Positions 11,077 through 23,883 of a stretch of 64,000 nt of DNA are shown here, piece after piece. The stretch is taken from the NCBI GenBank assembly GCA_011009095.1, contig VTPC01005327.1, forward strand, positions 1-64,000, in the 5' to 3' direction. How positions within the stretch are numbered: the first letter of the stretch is position 1; every line of letters begins with the position of its first letter. Below the pieces are notes generated by a model. The model did no database searches. It saw only the letters and a list, made by a program, of their open reading frames with translations, and was not told the origin of the DNA. A program made the translations under genes and the position numbers. Origin of the DNA: Ignelater luminosus (Eukaryota; Arthropoda; Insecta; Coleoptera; Elateridae).

Positions 11077-14000
11077 TATAAATTAATTATATAAACTAGC
11101 AAAATGAGTACCAGAATAACAGTTATTAATTTTTAACTAAGTTTAGTTTTAATTAGTTTTTAAATGAAATTAAAGTACCTAGTAGTACTTATAAATATTT
11201 AAATCAGGTAATAGCTAAAAAAAACGTTACAACCTATTTATACGATTGATAGAAATTTTAAATTTAATTATTAATTAATTTATTATTAAGACTAAATGTA
11301 ATTAATGTTTGGTTATAATAGAAATAAAGATAAATATAATAAATACCTGATGAATTTTATTTTTTTCTATATTTACTGAAAATTAATTAAATCCATACCT
11401 TTATTGCTTATAGAAGATATATACTACTCGTATTGGTCAGCGTTAAGATACAATTCAATTTTCCCAGATAATGTTATCACCAATATTTGTTTTTGGGAAA
11501 AGGAGATTATCAGCTCAGTGGTCTAAGCACTTAGTAAATAACCCCAAGATCCCTTTGAGTTGAAATTAGTTCAGCATGGACCTCTGGTATAAGAGGATTT
11601 TTCTTCAACCCGAATTTTCTTAGTAAACATATTATATCAGTGCTTACTCAAATCTTTCTTATTTAAAGAATTTAGTTAGTTAATACGGTTTTTACTAGTT
11701 CCAATAATTGTTACTGTTTTTATTATAAATTAATAAATTTTAGAAAAATGTTATGTGTAGAAAGTAATTTTGTTAAACAATTAATTTCTTATAGTTAGCA
11801 GTATTATTTACATCTTACCATAAAAAAAAATGTCAAGAGACATTCGCAAGATTATAATGAAGTTATAATGTTTTAACGTGTAGATTCGATACTGTATATG
11901 CTCAAAGCTAGTGCTCAGACAAACGAAGATATGTCGAGATTTATAAACTACTTGAACTAAAAGTGTTATGTTGCCCCCCTATAATAAATTGCCAATAACG
12001 GTTACTGTTGCCAGACAGAATTTAATTGCAATAAAAATTTTCTGTTTTGTCAACAATTTATTCTACATCACTAATTCAAAACATCAGACTCAAACCTCCT
12101 ACGACGTTTTATACAATTGACTACAAAATCAAGTATCAAGACATTTAAGCCGTGCAGTATAAATATTTAAAATAAAAATACGGGGGTCGACAGTTGATAA
12201 GTCAATAAATCATTGTAAATATTGGCTAGTCAAGAAGGAAAACTCGGAATTGGGGTATCTCAGGGCTACTGTAAATCCATTCGGCTGGCAGTAAGCTACG
12301 AGTTTAGATCCAAGTGTGCGATAACTAAGGCCCTCTCGATCAATACCTACTCAATCTGCAGGCGAGTCGTGCATCCCTAATGTAGGATAGTAGGTAAACG
12401 ATTGGGAGAAAACAGAACCAAATGAAAAGAATTTAAAGCAACAACGTTATTGTTGCGCTTTTAGACAAATGGCTTGATTTTGTTTTTTCTACCTATTTTT
12501 TGTTTTAGCAGATGTATCAAAAGCAAAATCCTCAAATAAACTAATACGAGGTTAAACCGAACGTATAAATAATACAAGATACAATAAAGCCTTTCAACAC
12601 CCTTTAGAAAAGAGGTCAAAAATATATACGAAAAAAAGTAGGGAAGGAAATGGAAAACGAAAGTTGGCCTCATCCGCAATTCGATCAACAGTGTTGTTAA
12701 AAGTTTTCGTCGTATGGAATAAGGATATAGTGTTATAGTATAAACCTGAGAATGTTGAGGGGTTTAAGCAACCTGTGCCGTTTCACAAAGCCAACTCGGG
12801 AAAAGATTGTGAAGAAAAAGTGTGACGACAGAACATTAAAAATGAGGGTTAGGTTGAAATTTAAAAGTTTCACTTTTTTATTTCTCGTTGTTTATGATTC
12901 AAAGAAAAATATTTTTGTTTCGTGGGAATCATAATTTAATGGTCGATGGTATTAATAATAATAGTAGTTTGAATATCCAATATTTTAGACAAACTTCAAA
13001 ACCTTGGAATAAGTTAATTTTACGGAGATTTATCCTGAATTGATTAGATTTTGAAACGGATTTTCCGGACTTTCTCATTAAACTTTCTGAGATAATTACA
13101 ATACTTCTCTACTTTGTTCCAAGTTACAACTGTCTGGATTAGCCTTGGTTTTGAGAAATGGATATTTTAAATTTTCATTTCTTACGTCAAAAACTCCGAG
13201 AAAGAAAATTTCGAAACGAAGATAATGTCTGTAATAAGATTATGAAAAGGCCGCCTCGTTCCTGAATTTTTGATCTCAAATGCTTTAGAGAAACTCACGA
13301 ACGAAAGGTGTATTTAATAAAATCTTAATAATAATAATAAAGGAAGGGAAAAGGGAAAATTGAAATCGCTTTTTTCTGTTATTATTTCATTTAAAAGTAT
13401 TAAATGCAAATCTACTTTTACGATTTGGTTACCCTTGGTTATTCCTGTTACTTATCTAAATTTGCCTGCAAGGAATATTTTAAACTGATTTTGAATAAAA
13501 AATTAAAGCTTTGATATGTTTTTGCAGTAGTAACTTAGTAAATGATTACCTTTCATTAACAAACATAGTTTAGTTAGCCCACACATTTCAAATTAAATAT
13601 TTGTTGCGAAGCTACCACACAACCTTTTAGTAAAAAATTGCTCACCATTTTGAGCACTATCTCGCAGTTTAATTGAGTTTTTGAAATTCCATTCTCTATT
13701 GTAAGATTTCTATCGTACTATTCGTACCCCATACTCGTCATTGTTTATGACGGAGCTCCAGTAAAATATATAAATTTACTTGAGACTAAAACAAAAAACA
13801 GAAAAAATATGTTCATCACAATTCGGGAGGAAACATTACAAAAAAATAAAGCTGTTCTGTCGTCAATCCTGATCCCACCCCTGCGCTGGTTGCAACACCG
13901 CCACTTGGGAATCTGTTTGGAGTGAAGATGGAGAAAGTAGAAGGCAACTTAAATCTCTAAGAGGAGATGTGCAACAAATTCTCCCAAATTCTCAAAATTC

Positions 14001-16190
14001 ACAAATTGAAGTGTTTCGGTAGATATTTATATTAACGGCAAAACAATTGAAAACTTCTTACAAACTCTTTATCTTCAGAATGACTAAGTAGATGCACCGA
14101 TCTGAGTTTCTTTTTTACGGAAACTTCTCATTTTGCTCAAAACTTTTTTCGAAAATGTTCAGAAGTCTTGCTCTTGAATGTTTTTGAAAACTTGTCTTTT
14201 TAATTACTTTTGAGAATTGGCCGAAGGATGCAAGTTCTTTGTCAAAAAACAGAATCAGAATTTCTTTGTTATCATGGGAGTGATTCTTGAGATCTTAGAG
14301 AAAATTGCAACATCAGGATTTTCTATTTTCAAGAAATCTTTTACCTGACGAACTTGATAACTTTAATATGCTGGAACATTTATTTAGACAGAGGAAGATT
14401 TTTTTAAAATGCAATGATTGCTCAAAAGAAAGTTTTTTTGAACTTTGATCACACCGTTTTCATTATGGTATCCACTGTTTTTCCACGTGATGGAAAAGGA
14501 CGCTAAAATTTCTTTTTAAGAAAGGAAACCAAAGTTGAAAATTATTGCCAACATTTGTTTTTTGTTACAGAATTGGGTGGAAAACAACGTTCTAGGTTTG
14601 CATGTGGAAAGCCCAAAATTTCAATCCCTAGACGGTTTGTTGCAATTCCATAAATTAATGTGATTTATTTTCAAATGTCCTACCTGACGAACCTGAAAAC
14701 TTTGAATATGCCGACACGTTTATTTACTTAAAAAAATATTTTAAAACTGTTCACTGTGGTATTTACAGATCGGGCTTTTTGTCTAACCTTTGCTCAGCTA
14801 ACCTAGTTCGGCCTTAATTTAGAAATGTATTGGACTTTTCTGGCCTGTCCAGTGTATGGGATTATCCGGCTTGTCGGTCTTTTTGCACCGATGAATGTAT
14901 GTCTGTTAAAATTTTCATTAGTAGACTCTCTTGGTTATCGTATCTATTTCCATTTTCACAAAGAAAAGCAGTCTGCAAGTTATCACCGACACTGTTTTTC
15001 TGTGGGTTCTGTTTTTTCGTAGACTTTTTTGATAATTTTTTGGAATCAGTTGCAGAAGAAATTTTCCAATGGACACTCTAGTCGCTAAACTTATGAGTTG
15101 TAGTTTCTATTTTGAAAATCCAGCCTCATAGTTCTAGATTGTCTTTACGATGCTCTTTGTTTTACCAAAGCTAAAAATCAGCTTCTATACCTTAACAAAA
15201 TTTCTGTTTTCTATTGGATTATCTCAAATTTATGTTTTTTAAGTAAACAAGTAATTTTTCAATCATTTTTAAAATTTTTCAAAATATCATGAAGTTAGGT
15301 TTGCATTCGAAACGTCTAGAGTTTAAATCCCCGAATAGATTATTCTTCCTGTGGTTTCTGCCAGAACAATAACTTCTACAGATTCGATTATTATTCCTTA
15401 TCTCAACCTTGGTTTCACTTTTCTTAAATTCCTATTCTTCGGGCAAAATTCGGTAATCTTACTTTCAGTTTCCTAAATCTAACATATTGTAGTTTTCTTT
15501 GTATATGACTTCCAGAATTGGCCGGAATGTCTTTGCTATTTCTATGTTAAAAGTGTTTCAACTTGTATCTTTTGTATTCAGTCCAAACCATAGATGTAGA
15601 TGAATTGGGCAGTTTTATCTGTTAATGTAGCAACCATACGTATGAAAAATTGTTGAAATTATGATAAAGTCAGATCATAGTCCTAGTCCTAGTCCCCAGT
15701 CAGCTTCGCACCGCAAGCAAACGTCTCTGTATTGTATCAGGCGTTGTGGAAAGTGCTATTTGCTTTCTTGATGGTGTTCTAATATCTGCAAAAGAAAACT
15801 GAAATGTCTGCAAGGTTTGGAATTTAAAACTTGATTTAGCTGGCGAATTGGAAAGGGGGCTCAATTTGTTTTTGGTAGCTCCAAGATTGCTACAGCTGTC
15901 ATCACATCTTAAATAAGAGAAAGAAGGTTTCCTAATTTAATGGTACACCTTTGAGTACGCCTTTTACAACTAAAGATAAAAAGAGAGTTTGACAAGGTGT
16001 CTTCTAATGTAAGACAGTGAGGTCTGATATTCTGCAAAATATTCTTCCCTTTATACTATTTTGGTTCTTTGTTAGTTAAGGCTACACGTGTAAACTCAAG
16101 GTTTGCACGTCTTAGGGAGTTAAGACTTGGACTGTTGAGTGATAGGGGAATGGCTTTCTTTCTTTCTTTCGTTATTTTTTAAAGAATATG
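11077..16190. other. no recognisable gene; non-coding with weak repeats
   Basis: No coding signature was found. At 14343-14405 and 14683-14745 a related 60-bp block recurs (ACCTGACGAAC...GAA/GATAACTTT...ATATGC...TTTATTTA), a decayed direct repeat of about 340 bp. At 11505-11590 there is a tRNA-like A-box string (AGCTCAGTGGTCTAAG) with a poor B box, listed separately. Open frames at 14.8-15.1 kb lack any motif. Confidence 0.45.
11505..11590 (+). repeat. possible tRNA-derived SINE head
   Basis: CAGCTCAGTGGTCTAAGC matches the D-arm and A box of eukaryotic tRNAs. About 45 bp downstream, GAGTTGAAATTA resembles a mutated B box (GTTCGAATC type). No cloverleaf can be folded cleanly, so a functional tRNA is excluded. 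An old SINE is the best guess. Confidence 0.25.
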
Positions 16191-16199
16191 CTGTACTTC

Positions 16200-16870
16200 T
16201 CTCAAGAGAATTAGCTTTGCCTATAAGGTAAATGGAGAGCTAACCGGACCCGGAGCCACCAAAGGTGGCTAGTGCGAGGATATAGCCCAAGTGATCATCG
16301 TAGACTAATAAAGGTGGCAAGTGCAATGGGGTAGTCCGAGTCGTCATCGTATTAACTTTGGTTAAGAAAATTAATGAAGGGCAAAGTCCAACCACAAACC
16401 ACAAAAGTCGTGATTGTATTCAGTTTTGGTTAAGAAGCTTAATGAAAAGCAAACACCGACTAGAGGCTAGCAAAGGTGGCCAGTGCGAGGGCGTAGTCCT
16501 AGTCGTTATCGTTATCGTATTTAGCTTTGGTCAAGAAGATTAACGTAGGGCAAATGCCACTAAAGTCTTGTTCTTATTTAGCTTTGGTCAAGAAGATTAA
16601 TGAAGGGCAAAGGCCACTAAAGTTGTGTTTTTATTTAACTTTGGTTAAGAAGGTTAATAAATAGTAAAACCTGACCAGGGGCTACCAAAGGTGGTTAGTG
16701 TGAAGGCGTAGTCCATGTCACCATCGTATTTAGCTTTGGTTCAGAAGATTAATGGAGGATGAAACCCGACTAGGAACCACCGAAATCGTGCTCGTATTTA
16801 GTTTTGATGAAGAAGGTTAATGGAGAACGGACCCCGACCAGGTGTCATTGAAGGAGTCTCGCTGTCATCA
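16200..16870. repeat. degenerate tandem array, related to the 9.2-10.9 kb array
   Basis: Units of roughly 75-110 bp share TATTTAGCTTTGGTTAAGAA, GATTAATGAAGGGCAAAG, CGACCAGGAGCCACCAAAGG and TGGCTAGTGCGAGGGCGTAG. Starts recur near 16345, 16420, 16527, 16577, 16636, 16727 and 16797. The CCACCAAAGGTGG core is the counterpart of CCACCGCAGGTGG in the earlier array. No gene is present. Confidence 0.7.
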
Positions 16871-17294
16871 TGTTTATCTATTTATATTTAGATCACTTTC
16901 AAATTTTAATGCAATCTACCTCCAAAGAGGAAACTATGTAAAGTGTTAATAGTTATAGCTTTTCAGCATCTAGGATTCTTAAGCTAAAAATACTATACTG
17001 TAGTTTCTAAATGGTCTCTTAAAAAGTGTACAGCTGATAACGAGTTTCTACCACCACCGGTGGTAGCATGTCAAAGAACTCTTGTCTGCAAACAAAAGCA
17101 ACACGGATAGGTGGTCGTCACAGGCAACTATGCCCAGGTTAATTAGAAGAAAGGGGAAAAGAGGGCCTCTTACAGTTTTTATTTTCCTTAGCTGTTTGCA
17201 TTATAGCTGAAGTAATTGTTGGAATTTACACAATAGTTACTCCGTTGTTTAGTTTGATTGAAATTGTCCTAGCATGCGCATAAAGCTTTTATAT

Positions 17295-17788
17295 ACCGTG
17301 TTCGTTTTAACATTTGCTATAGAGAATTAGTATGGGAAATCTGAAATATGCCAAATAGTTCGTTTATTATTTCTTGTACGTTTTTTGAATATAAGAATAA
17401 TAACAAATTATTTAAATTGTTATTAAATTAAAGATTAATAATAAATAAAATTTTAAAAAAAGTCTTGCTTGTAACGGGGTTCGATCTTGCATTCCAAGAG
17501 CCCGTGCGGTTTAACAAGCAGTAATAACCATTGAACCACGGAGGCAAGTTGCGTCGACTTTTCAGTTTTCGGTTTTTAAATGAATGTTTTGCAAGTAATT
17601 AATGAATTTATAATTTCTGAAGAATTGGGATTGTTATTAAGGGTAATATTTTTGGACAGTACGTTAGAATATCTTATCTATCGATTGCAACTATTAATTT
17701 CACCGACTTTTATTCTAGAACGAACTATTTGGCATATTTCAGATTTCCCATACTAATTTCCTATAGCAAATGTTAAAACGAACACGGT
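17295..17788. mobile_element. MITE with about 69-bp terminal inverted repeats
   Basis: The left end begins ACCGTGTTCGTTTTAACA and the right end is its inverse. The inverted match runs about 69 bp with two mismatches (left AGAGAA against GGAAA). The 494-bp element encodes no protein, so it is a non-autonomous DNA transposon. The flanks are TA-rich (TATAT / GTATG), but I cannot fix a target-site duplication. Its centre carries the tRNA-like sequence listed next. The high arm identity suggests recent activity. Confidence 0.8.
17463..17550 (-). other. tRNA-like sequence inside the MITE
   Basis: On the minus strand TGGTTCAATGG matches the pol III A box and GATCGAACC matches the B box, with spacing like that of a tRNA. 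CTTGC at the start can pair with GCAAG at the end as an acceptor-like stem. The T-arm does not pair, and the anticodon arm has only a 3-bp stem, so this is probably not a working tRNA. It may be a tRNA pseudogene or SINE head captured by the element. Confidence 0.35.
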
Positions 17789-20700
17789 GTATGTTTGTGT
17801 CGTTTGTTTGTAGATCAAAAGTTTGATCCTGTTTAGATTCGATCTGTAAAATAACTAACATGTGCCTATTGGTTAGCTATTAGGCTGAAATATAAATTCT
17901 TGTTAGTTTATTTGAACAATGACTGGCGCCCTTTGAAATTTTAATAATTTAAACGTATTATTTTCCTATTGATTAATAAGTTTTATATCCTTGGATGACA
18001 AAATAGTTTGACGTTTATTTGCACATTTGTTTGTAAAATGAGTGTTCCGGAACTAAATAAATTAAAGGATTGTTGGAAAAATGTAGAAGAGAACTTCATT
18101 TTTTATATTAAACCGCCAGCACATCGATCAATCTTTGTAAGAAACATCAAATTAAATCTTATAATAAAGTTTTGATAGATATATCTCTCAAGGCTTCCAA
18201 ACAATGTCTTTATAATAAGAAAATATTTTAGTTTTAAAATGAGGTTTACAAAGTTTAATCATGATCCAAAAAGGTTTGATTCGTTCATTAAAAAAGTTCC
18301 TTAAAATACAGCTCATATTATTTTTTTACGACTGACAAGCTGTAACAGAAAAGGAAAGAAAGAAAATAAAAATTGTAACTCGTAATGTAAAAGAGGGGGA
18401 GATTATACAAAAGCTTTTTATAATATAAAAACTACGGCGACGGGTTTTCCTTTAAGATGCAAAAATCCAATAAGAATTTTTAATTTAACAAAATGAAAAA
18501 CGAACATTTTTATCTGGCGCTTGTTGATTCTTTCATCTTAACATTCCGGTACAAGTGAAAGAAAAAAAAAGTTTATTCTTTGTCAATGTTAGATCCAATT
18601 CAGCTCATCAAAAATCACAAAGGATATTTGTCACCCTCTGCACTTTCTCTGCAAATTCGTCTTCACGGCTACCTAAAAAACCTTTCAAGGTACATTTAAC
18701 CCAATTTGCCTTTTTCACAATTCCGTCTGGGATAGCCACGTTTTACGCTTACAGGCGGCATTTGTTTTCAGAGATGACGCAGCCTACTTTCATTCCTTTA
18801 ATGGCGCTCCTGCTTCTGCTTCAGCCTCGAAAACTTCCGATTCATTGCATTAAGGAAACGACAGATGATGCAGTACCCCCTTAAATGTACCGTGAAGATA
18901 ACTTTTCTATGTGAAAATCACAAATGCACACCACAAATATTGACACGTGACATATGCCATACGTTGATGAGTTTAAAGAAAAAAGGGAGTTGAACACCCT
19001 TTTTTGCCTAAAATTTAAAAATCCGGTATTAAATCAATCTTTAATAAAATAAACATTTTATTAAATTGTAAAGAGAAAGGAAAGCGAGTGCAACTGGCTG
19101 CTTCGATTGAAGGAAACTTAAGACGAGAGTGAGGGAGGAGTTCCTTCTTTGTAGCAACTCGCAATAAAAGGACAAAAAAGAAGATAACAGGAAACAATCT
19201 TAACAGTCTTTAAAGCGTCCTCTGTTCTACTCTTCTTTTTATTTTTCAACATCATAATATAAACGCGTTTTCCAGTAGATTTACAACAAAAGTGCGCCCG
19301 ACGTTCCTCGTTCATAGGAAGACTGTGTCACGTATTTTGAGCAAAGAATTCTTATTGCATTAAAGAAACGTTTCCGCTTTTAACTGCAAATTAAACCTGC
19401 ATTTGTTTTACGATGTTTTGTAATTGAATTATTTCTTTTACGACGGTTTCAACGCCATGTTTACTAAATACGCTTCTAAGCTTTAATGTCCTTCAAGTGC
19501 CTTCGAACCCGCTGTTAAATGCAACAATTAAATGCAACCAAACGGAAACCACCCTTTAAATTCCCATTTATACATTTTTTTTATAACCCCGGAACTCTAA
19601 ACAACGCCAAAGAAAAATTTAAAGTGTTCTCGTTCTAGTTGAATTTTATAAATACACCGAAAGCAAAATTCGAATCCCTTACATACCAAACAACAAAAAA
19701 ATGTACATCTATAGGTATAGTCTGAAATAATTAAATGTCTAGAATATTAAATATTCCGGATATTTCCGAAAGCGGGTCTTGATACTGTATTACAGCAGCC
19801 AACCATGTTATATCTCCCGATAAATTCCCCCTTTTAAAAAGAAAACAAAAAGGCAGAATGCTGCTCGCCGAGTATCGATTTTTTTTTAAGGGCACATAAT
19901 AGAATCAATGAGGGAAATAAAATCTTTTCGCAATTTGCTGAAATAATCAAATGAAATGGTTCGCCCGTTCGCATTTAGATCACATCTAAGGTGGCTCTTC
20001 TGATGTAATCGAGAGGCTTTTCTTCTGAAGACCTGATTTCCTATCTTTCACATCCACCCCCATGTCCGACTTACATTAGACACGCAGTTTTTTTTCTCTT
20101 TTTCCTTTTCACTGGAATTAATAAAACATCAGGAAAAATCTAAACCTCTTAGCTTTGCCGATATTGATTTCTACGTGTTAAATGGTCCATTAGGTTCAAA
20201 CCCGATCAAACCCCTGGTTTTATTTCGAAATCTTTAAAGATAAATTTGTAAGACGAAACGGACAAGAAACAATTCTATATAAAATTCTAAATTTTGATTT
20301 GACATTATTTTAGCAAAGCTTTTATACTTGCACTAACATAATTGTTGTTACGCAATAATAAAATATGTAATGAGTCGTTTTTATATGAAAACAATTAGTG
20401 GGAGTGTCCCAGGGAGGCAATTATGGGCCTGTATTGTTTTCTTTTAAGAAACACTAGTTAGATTTAAAAAAATTTCTAAATTCCTTGACTCACTATCAGC
20501 AATTACAACATGCAAGAGTTGCTTTGATGCATTGTACCGATATTGCTCATTATCTAATTAAATTGTTTCTGGTCAAGATTGTAGACCAGACTTTTTTCAT
20601 CTAATAACTTACATCAAGGTTGCCTTTATCTCTAACTAACTTTATAGCTTTTTTGGTTAAAACAGTAGTCTAATTCTACTCATCTGCCAATATCGAGCGA

Positions 20701-20880
20701 ACTGTTTACTTTTTCAACCCTCAGCTGGATTCACCATATACAATGTTTTATTTCACATATTATTTTACAAATCCTTCGTTTTGCTATAAGATGCCATGAT
20801 AGAAAAATCCAAGGACGTTAAACATCGATCATCGAGTCTGTCTGCCACTTGGGATCATCATCTCTTCTGAGCTAGCAACA
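17789..20880. other. no recognisable gene; non-coding
   Basis: Open frames at 18555-18884 and 19015-19315 show no family motif, no splice context and biased composition, so I do not call them genes. No repeats of note were seen. Confidence 0.45.
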
Positions 20881-20884
20881 TTGT

Positions 20885-21850
20885 AACAATTGGAGGTCAC
20901 AACGTATGGCAGCTTTAGAGGAGACTACCAGAGAGCCGCCATTACTTTTCCTGAATTTAATGGATTCGACTACAATTTCAAAAAGTTAATAAAAAATTGT
21001 CAAGAGGAACTGGAGAATCTACTCGCAGAACAGCAACCATCTTGCATTGCAGCTCAATACAAGAAAGGCGCAGCCAAGTGATAGCAACAGTAAGCGCCGA
21101 TAAAAACGAGTTTAGAAGAATTTAAATATAACAACAAGCAAACGCGCAACTAATCTTCAGCAAAAAGAAGCTGATTACATGGAAGATGATACTAGGCTAC
21201 AAGGCAACAAGAGGAAACAAGAACAGCTGACTGCTCGGAAAATTATTCTTCATGGAAAGACCCGATTAAACAAAGAAGAATAACAACCAGAATGTCACAA
21301 CGTCACCGCTCTAGGTCAACACTCCCCAACCTCTTCTGAGAGAGAGAAGGAGAAAGAGGACAGCCTCATCCAGAAACCAGTCTAGATGATACCGGAAGGA
21401 ATTACAATTTGCAGAACCAAGCCATTTTGACACACCTCAGGACAAAATCAGTATTTGATAATGTTATCAGGAACCGCCCAGCAAAATCACAACAATCTTG
21501 AAGACTACACTGTCATCCGCGAAAATCTTCCACAGACAGCCAAAGTTGTCTACAGCACAAACACTGCCAAGGTTCCTGCGTCATGATGAAATGTCAACGC
21601 AACCCGCCATCCAAACGTTATTGCGCTTACTATAGCTACCAGAACGATGAAATAAAGAGCCGAAGAAGTTGCTCAGCTTCCAGCTTGCAAACAGCCCACA
21701 AACACATGTAACCTTCAACTGCCAACCTGCGACAACGCCAAAATGCAGCAATTAGCGCGTTGCCTAGCGTCTTGTTATATGGTCAAGACTTTCCTCATTC
21801 AAAATCAGAAGCATTACGGAAGCTGCAAAATAAAGTGTTGCACTCATGAT
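20885..21850 (+). pseudogene. A+C-rich decayed coding-like insert, possible retroelement fragment
   Basis: The plus strand is unusually rich in A and C compared with the flanks and codes for Gln/Asn/Lys/Glu-rich peptides broken by stops (for example, after the ATG-like start at 20890, a 63-residue frame ending GAAK). An AATAAA lies at 21831. This composition is typical of gag-type retroelement strands, but I recognise no zinc knuckle, protease or polymerase motif, so the identity is unproven. A similar stretch occurs at 60430-60770. Confidence 0.3.
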
Positions 21851-23415
21851 AAAGAAATTCAATAATTGGCCTGCCCCTTGGGGTCGTTAAAATTTTGTTC
21901 CACCACGTTGTAAAAAACGCGTTTTATTGTTGAACAAACCAATTTGGCCAATTTGGCTAATTCGGCCTTGGGTGAGTTCATCATTTCATGTATTTGCGAG
22001 TTTCGATAATAAATATTTGTGGCTGATTTTGCTAGATTCGAACCGACACCAATATCATGAAAAGACCAGCCTGCTATGATTTCGCCTAACTTCCTGTAAC
22101 TGTGACCAACACGCTTTGATGTTAAGGTTGAAGTTGTTTCAAATTTAATTATTTTTTCTGTTTAGTACTGATGATAGCAAAAAACGGTTCTTGTCACCCA
22201 ATTTGAATTTCATGACTTGCTTTCAAAATATTGATAAAGTGATTTTCCAAAAAAAATAATTGCCCATGGCTTGCTTATTTGAAGAACTACCAAATTGGAT
22301 TTTTGCAAAACTTTACCATATTTCAGCAAATGACTTACTTTTGGCCTAAATAATTACAAAAAACTGCTGTTGTTGTTGCTGGGTATGAGATAGATCAGCT
22401 TGGACTGAAACTGTTTCTTATAGTCTTGCTCCATGTAAGTGTTGACTCTTGAATAATTTTTACCATGGAAGATTCCTTTAGTTATAGAGATGTGATCATT
22501 TGCAGTTTTCCGGGTAAGTATGTTATGTGGTAAGTTCGACCAATTGTACTGAGCGATATCGTCAGTAGGTATGTATGAGACAAATAAGATTTTATAAACT
22601 CTTCATAAATAAAATTTCGGTTTGTGGAGTTATTTTAAAAAAAAAGATGTTTGAATAATCTGAGGGTTACAGTCAGTTTTCTAATTTCATTACTAAATTT
22701 ATATTTTCTAGCTTCACAATGAATATTACACAGCTAATTTTGTTTAGAGGGGTTAATTATATTAAAGTACTCGAGATTTACGATTTTCAGATACTTTGAT
22801 GTTAGGTATTAAAAGCAACATTTACACTAAAGCTTGTTTCAGTAATCCATAATAAATACTTCCAATAAACTCTCTCGAACTACTTATTGGATTAGTGATT
22901 ATTATTTAGAAAGTTTCTAAAATGCTCTAAATAATTTAGTTTATGATAGAACTTTTGATATAATATCATTTCTGTCTGTTGTTAATCATACACTTGAATA
23001 GGTTTAAGCAGAATTCATGATAAAAATAATAATCGTTTTAATAGGATTACCTTTATTAGTCATCTTTATGTTATATAATATCGCAAGTAAACTTATAAGA
23101 ATGCTAACGGAAATTTATCTTGGTTTTCAGATTCAAATACAATTAGTCTAAAGAAGTTGTTGGCGCTGCTGTTGTTTGACAAGAAAACTGCTTCAAAAAG
23201 GTAAGCTCGATTTACAATAACAAATAAAAGTATGAATGTGAACTGTTGATATATTAAATTCAGTAGAGTGCTGGGGGGATCGAGATAAATCAAAAGAAAA
23301 ACAGTTCAATAATCTTTTAGCTCACAGAGTTATGAAACACTTTTATTTACAGTGCGTGAAACTAAATTAGCAATATCAGTTAACAAACATTATGTAATGA
23401 TTAATCTGCCTTACG
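21851..23415. other. no recognisable gene
   Basis: Apart from a short TTTGGC-type repetition at 21944-21965 I see no structure and no coding signal before the LRR relic begins. Confidence 0.45.
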
Positions 23416-23715
23416 CTAGTTTCCAAATAAATTCAAATCCATATGCAGAAAACTCTTGATCTGCTCAAACTCAGATAATGACAATTTTGAAATTTTTCTT
23501 CCGGATAAATCTATGCTTCTAATACTCAATAAATCTTCAAAAATATTACTGTCCATTGTTTCCAATTTGTTATTAAGTTAAGGCTGTTAAGATTTTGAAG
23601 AACAGTGACTCAAAGTATTTAAGCCAACAAAAGTTTTATTCTATTTTATCTTTGTTTAAGTTCAAAGAATCTGAAGAAGGTAATATTTTTAACCCAAACA
23701 ATCTAAATTTTATCT
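23416..23715 (-). pseudogene. LRR gene relic, 3' end only
   Basis: Read on the minus strand, this stretch matches the last repeats of LRR1 and LRR4. About 150 bp gives NNKLETMDSN, then IDLSGRKISKLSLSEFEQI, and ends FGN before a stop at 23418-23416. The part before it (to about 23715) shows ILPSSDSLNLN, the equivalent of repeats 27-28, but with stops. It lies directly downstream of LRR1 on the same strand, so it is the leftover tail of a sixth LRR copy. The 5' part is deleted. Confidence 0.8.
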
Positions 23716-23798
23716 TCTAGGAAGAAAGGACATAGAAGTTGTTTGCGTTTTAAAAAACACAAAAAAACTGACACACAAGCACTTCAACTTATTTTTTT

Positions 23799-23805
23799 TT
23801 ATTTA
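23799..23805 (-). terminator. candidate polyadenylation signal of LRR1
   Basis: AAATAAA on the minus strand lies about 80 bp beyond the LRR1 stop codon, the only AATAAA-type hexamer close to that stop. Confidence 0.45.
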
Positions 23806-23883
23806 AAATTTTTCTAAAATACACTTTATGAATAATCAGCAAATATCAGTATTTAGATTTATTTGTATTGTTGATCAGTTTTT

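Noticed and set aside
17463..17550. Functional tRNA gene
   Set aside because: A and B boxes match but the T-arm and anticodon arm do not pair.
18555..18884. 109-residue plus-strand frame
   Set aside because: No family resemblance; residue content follows local base composition.
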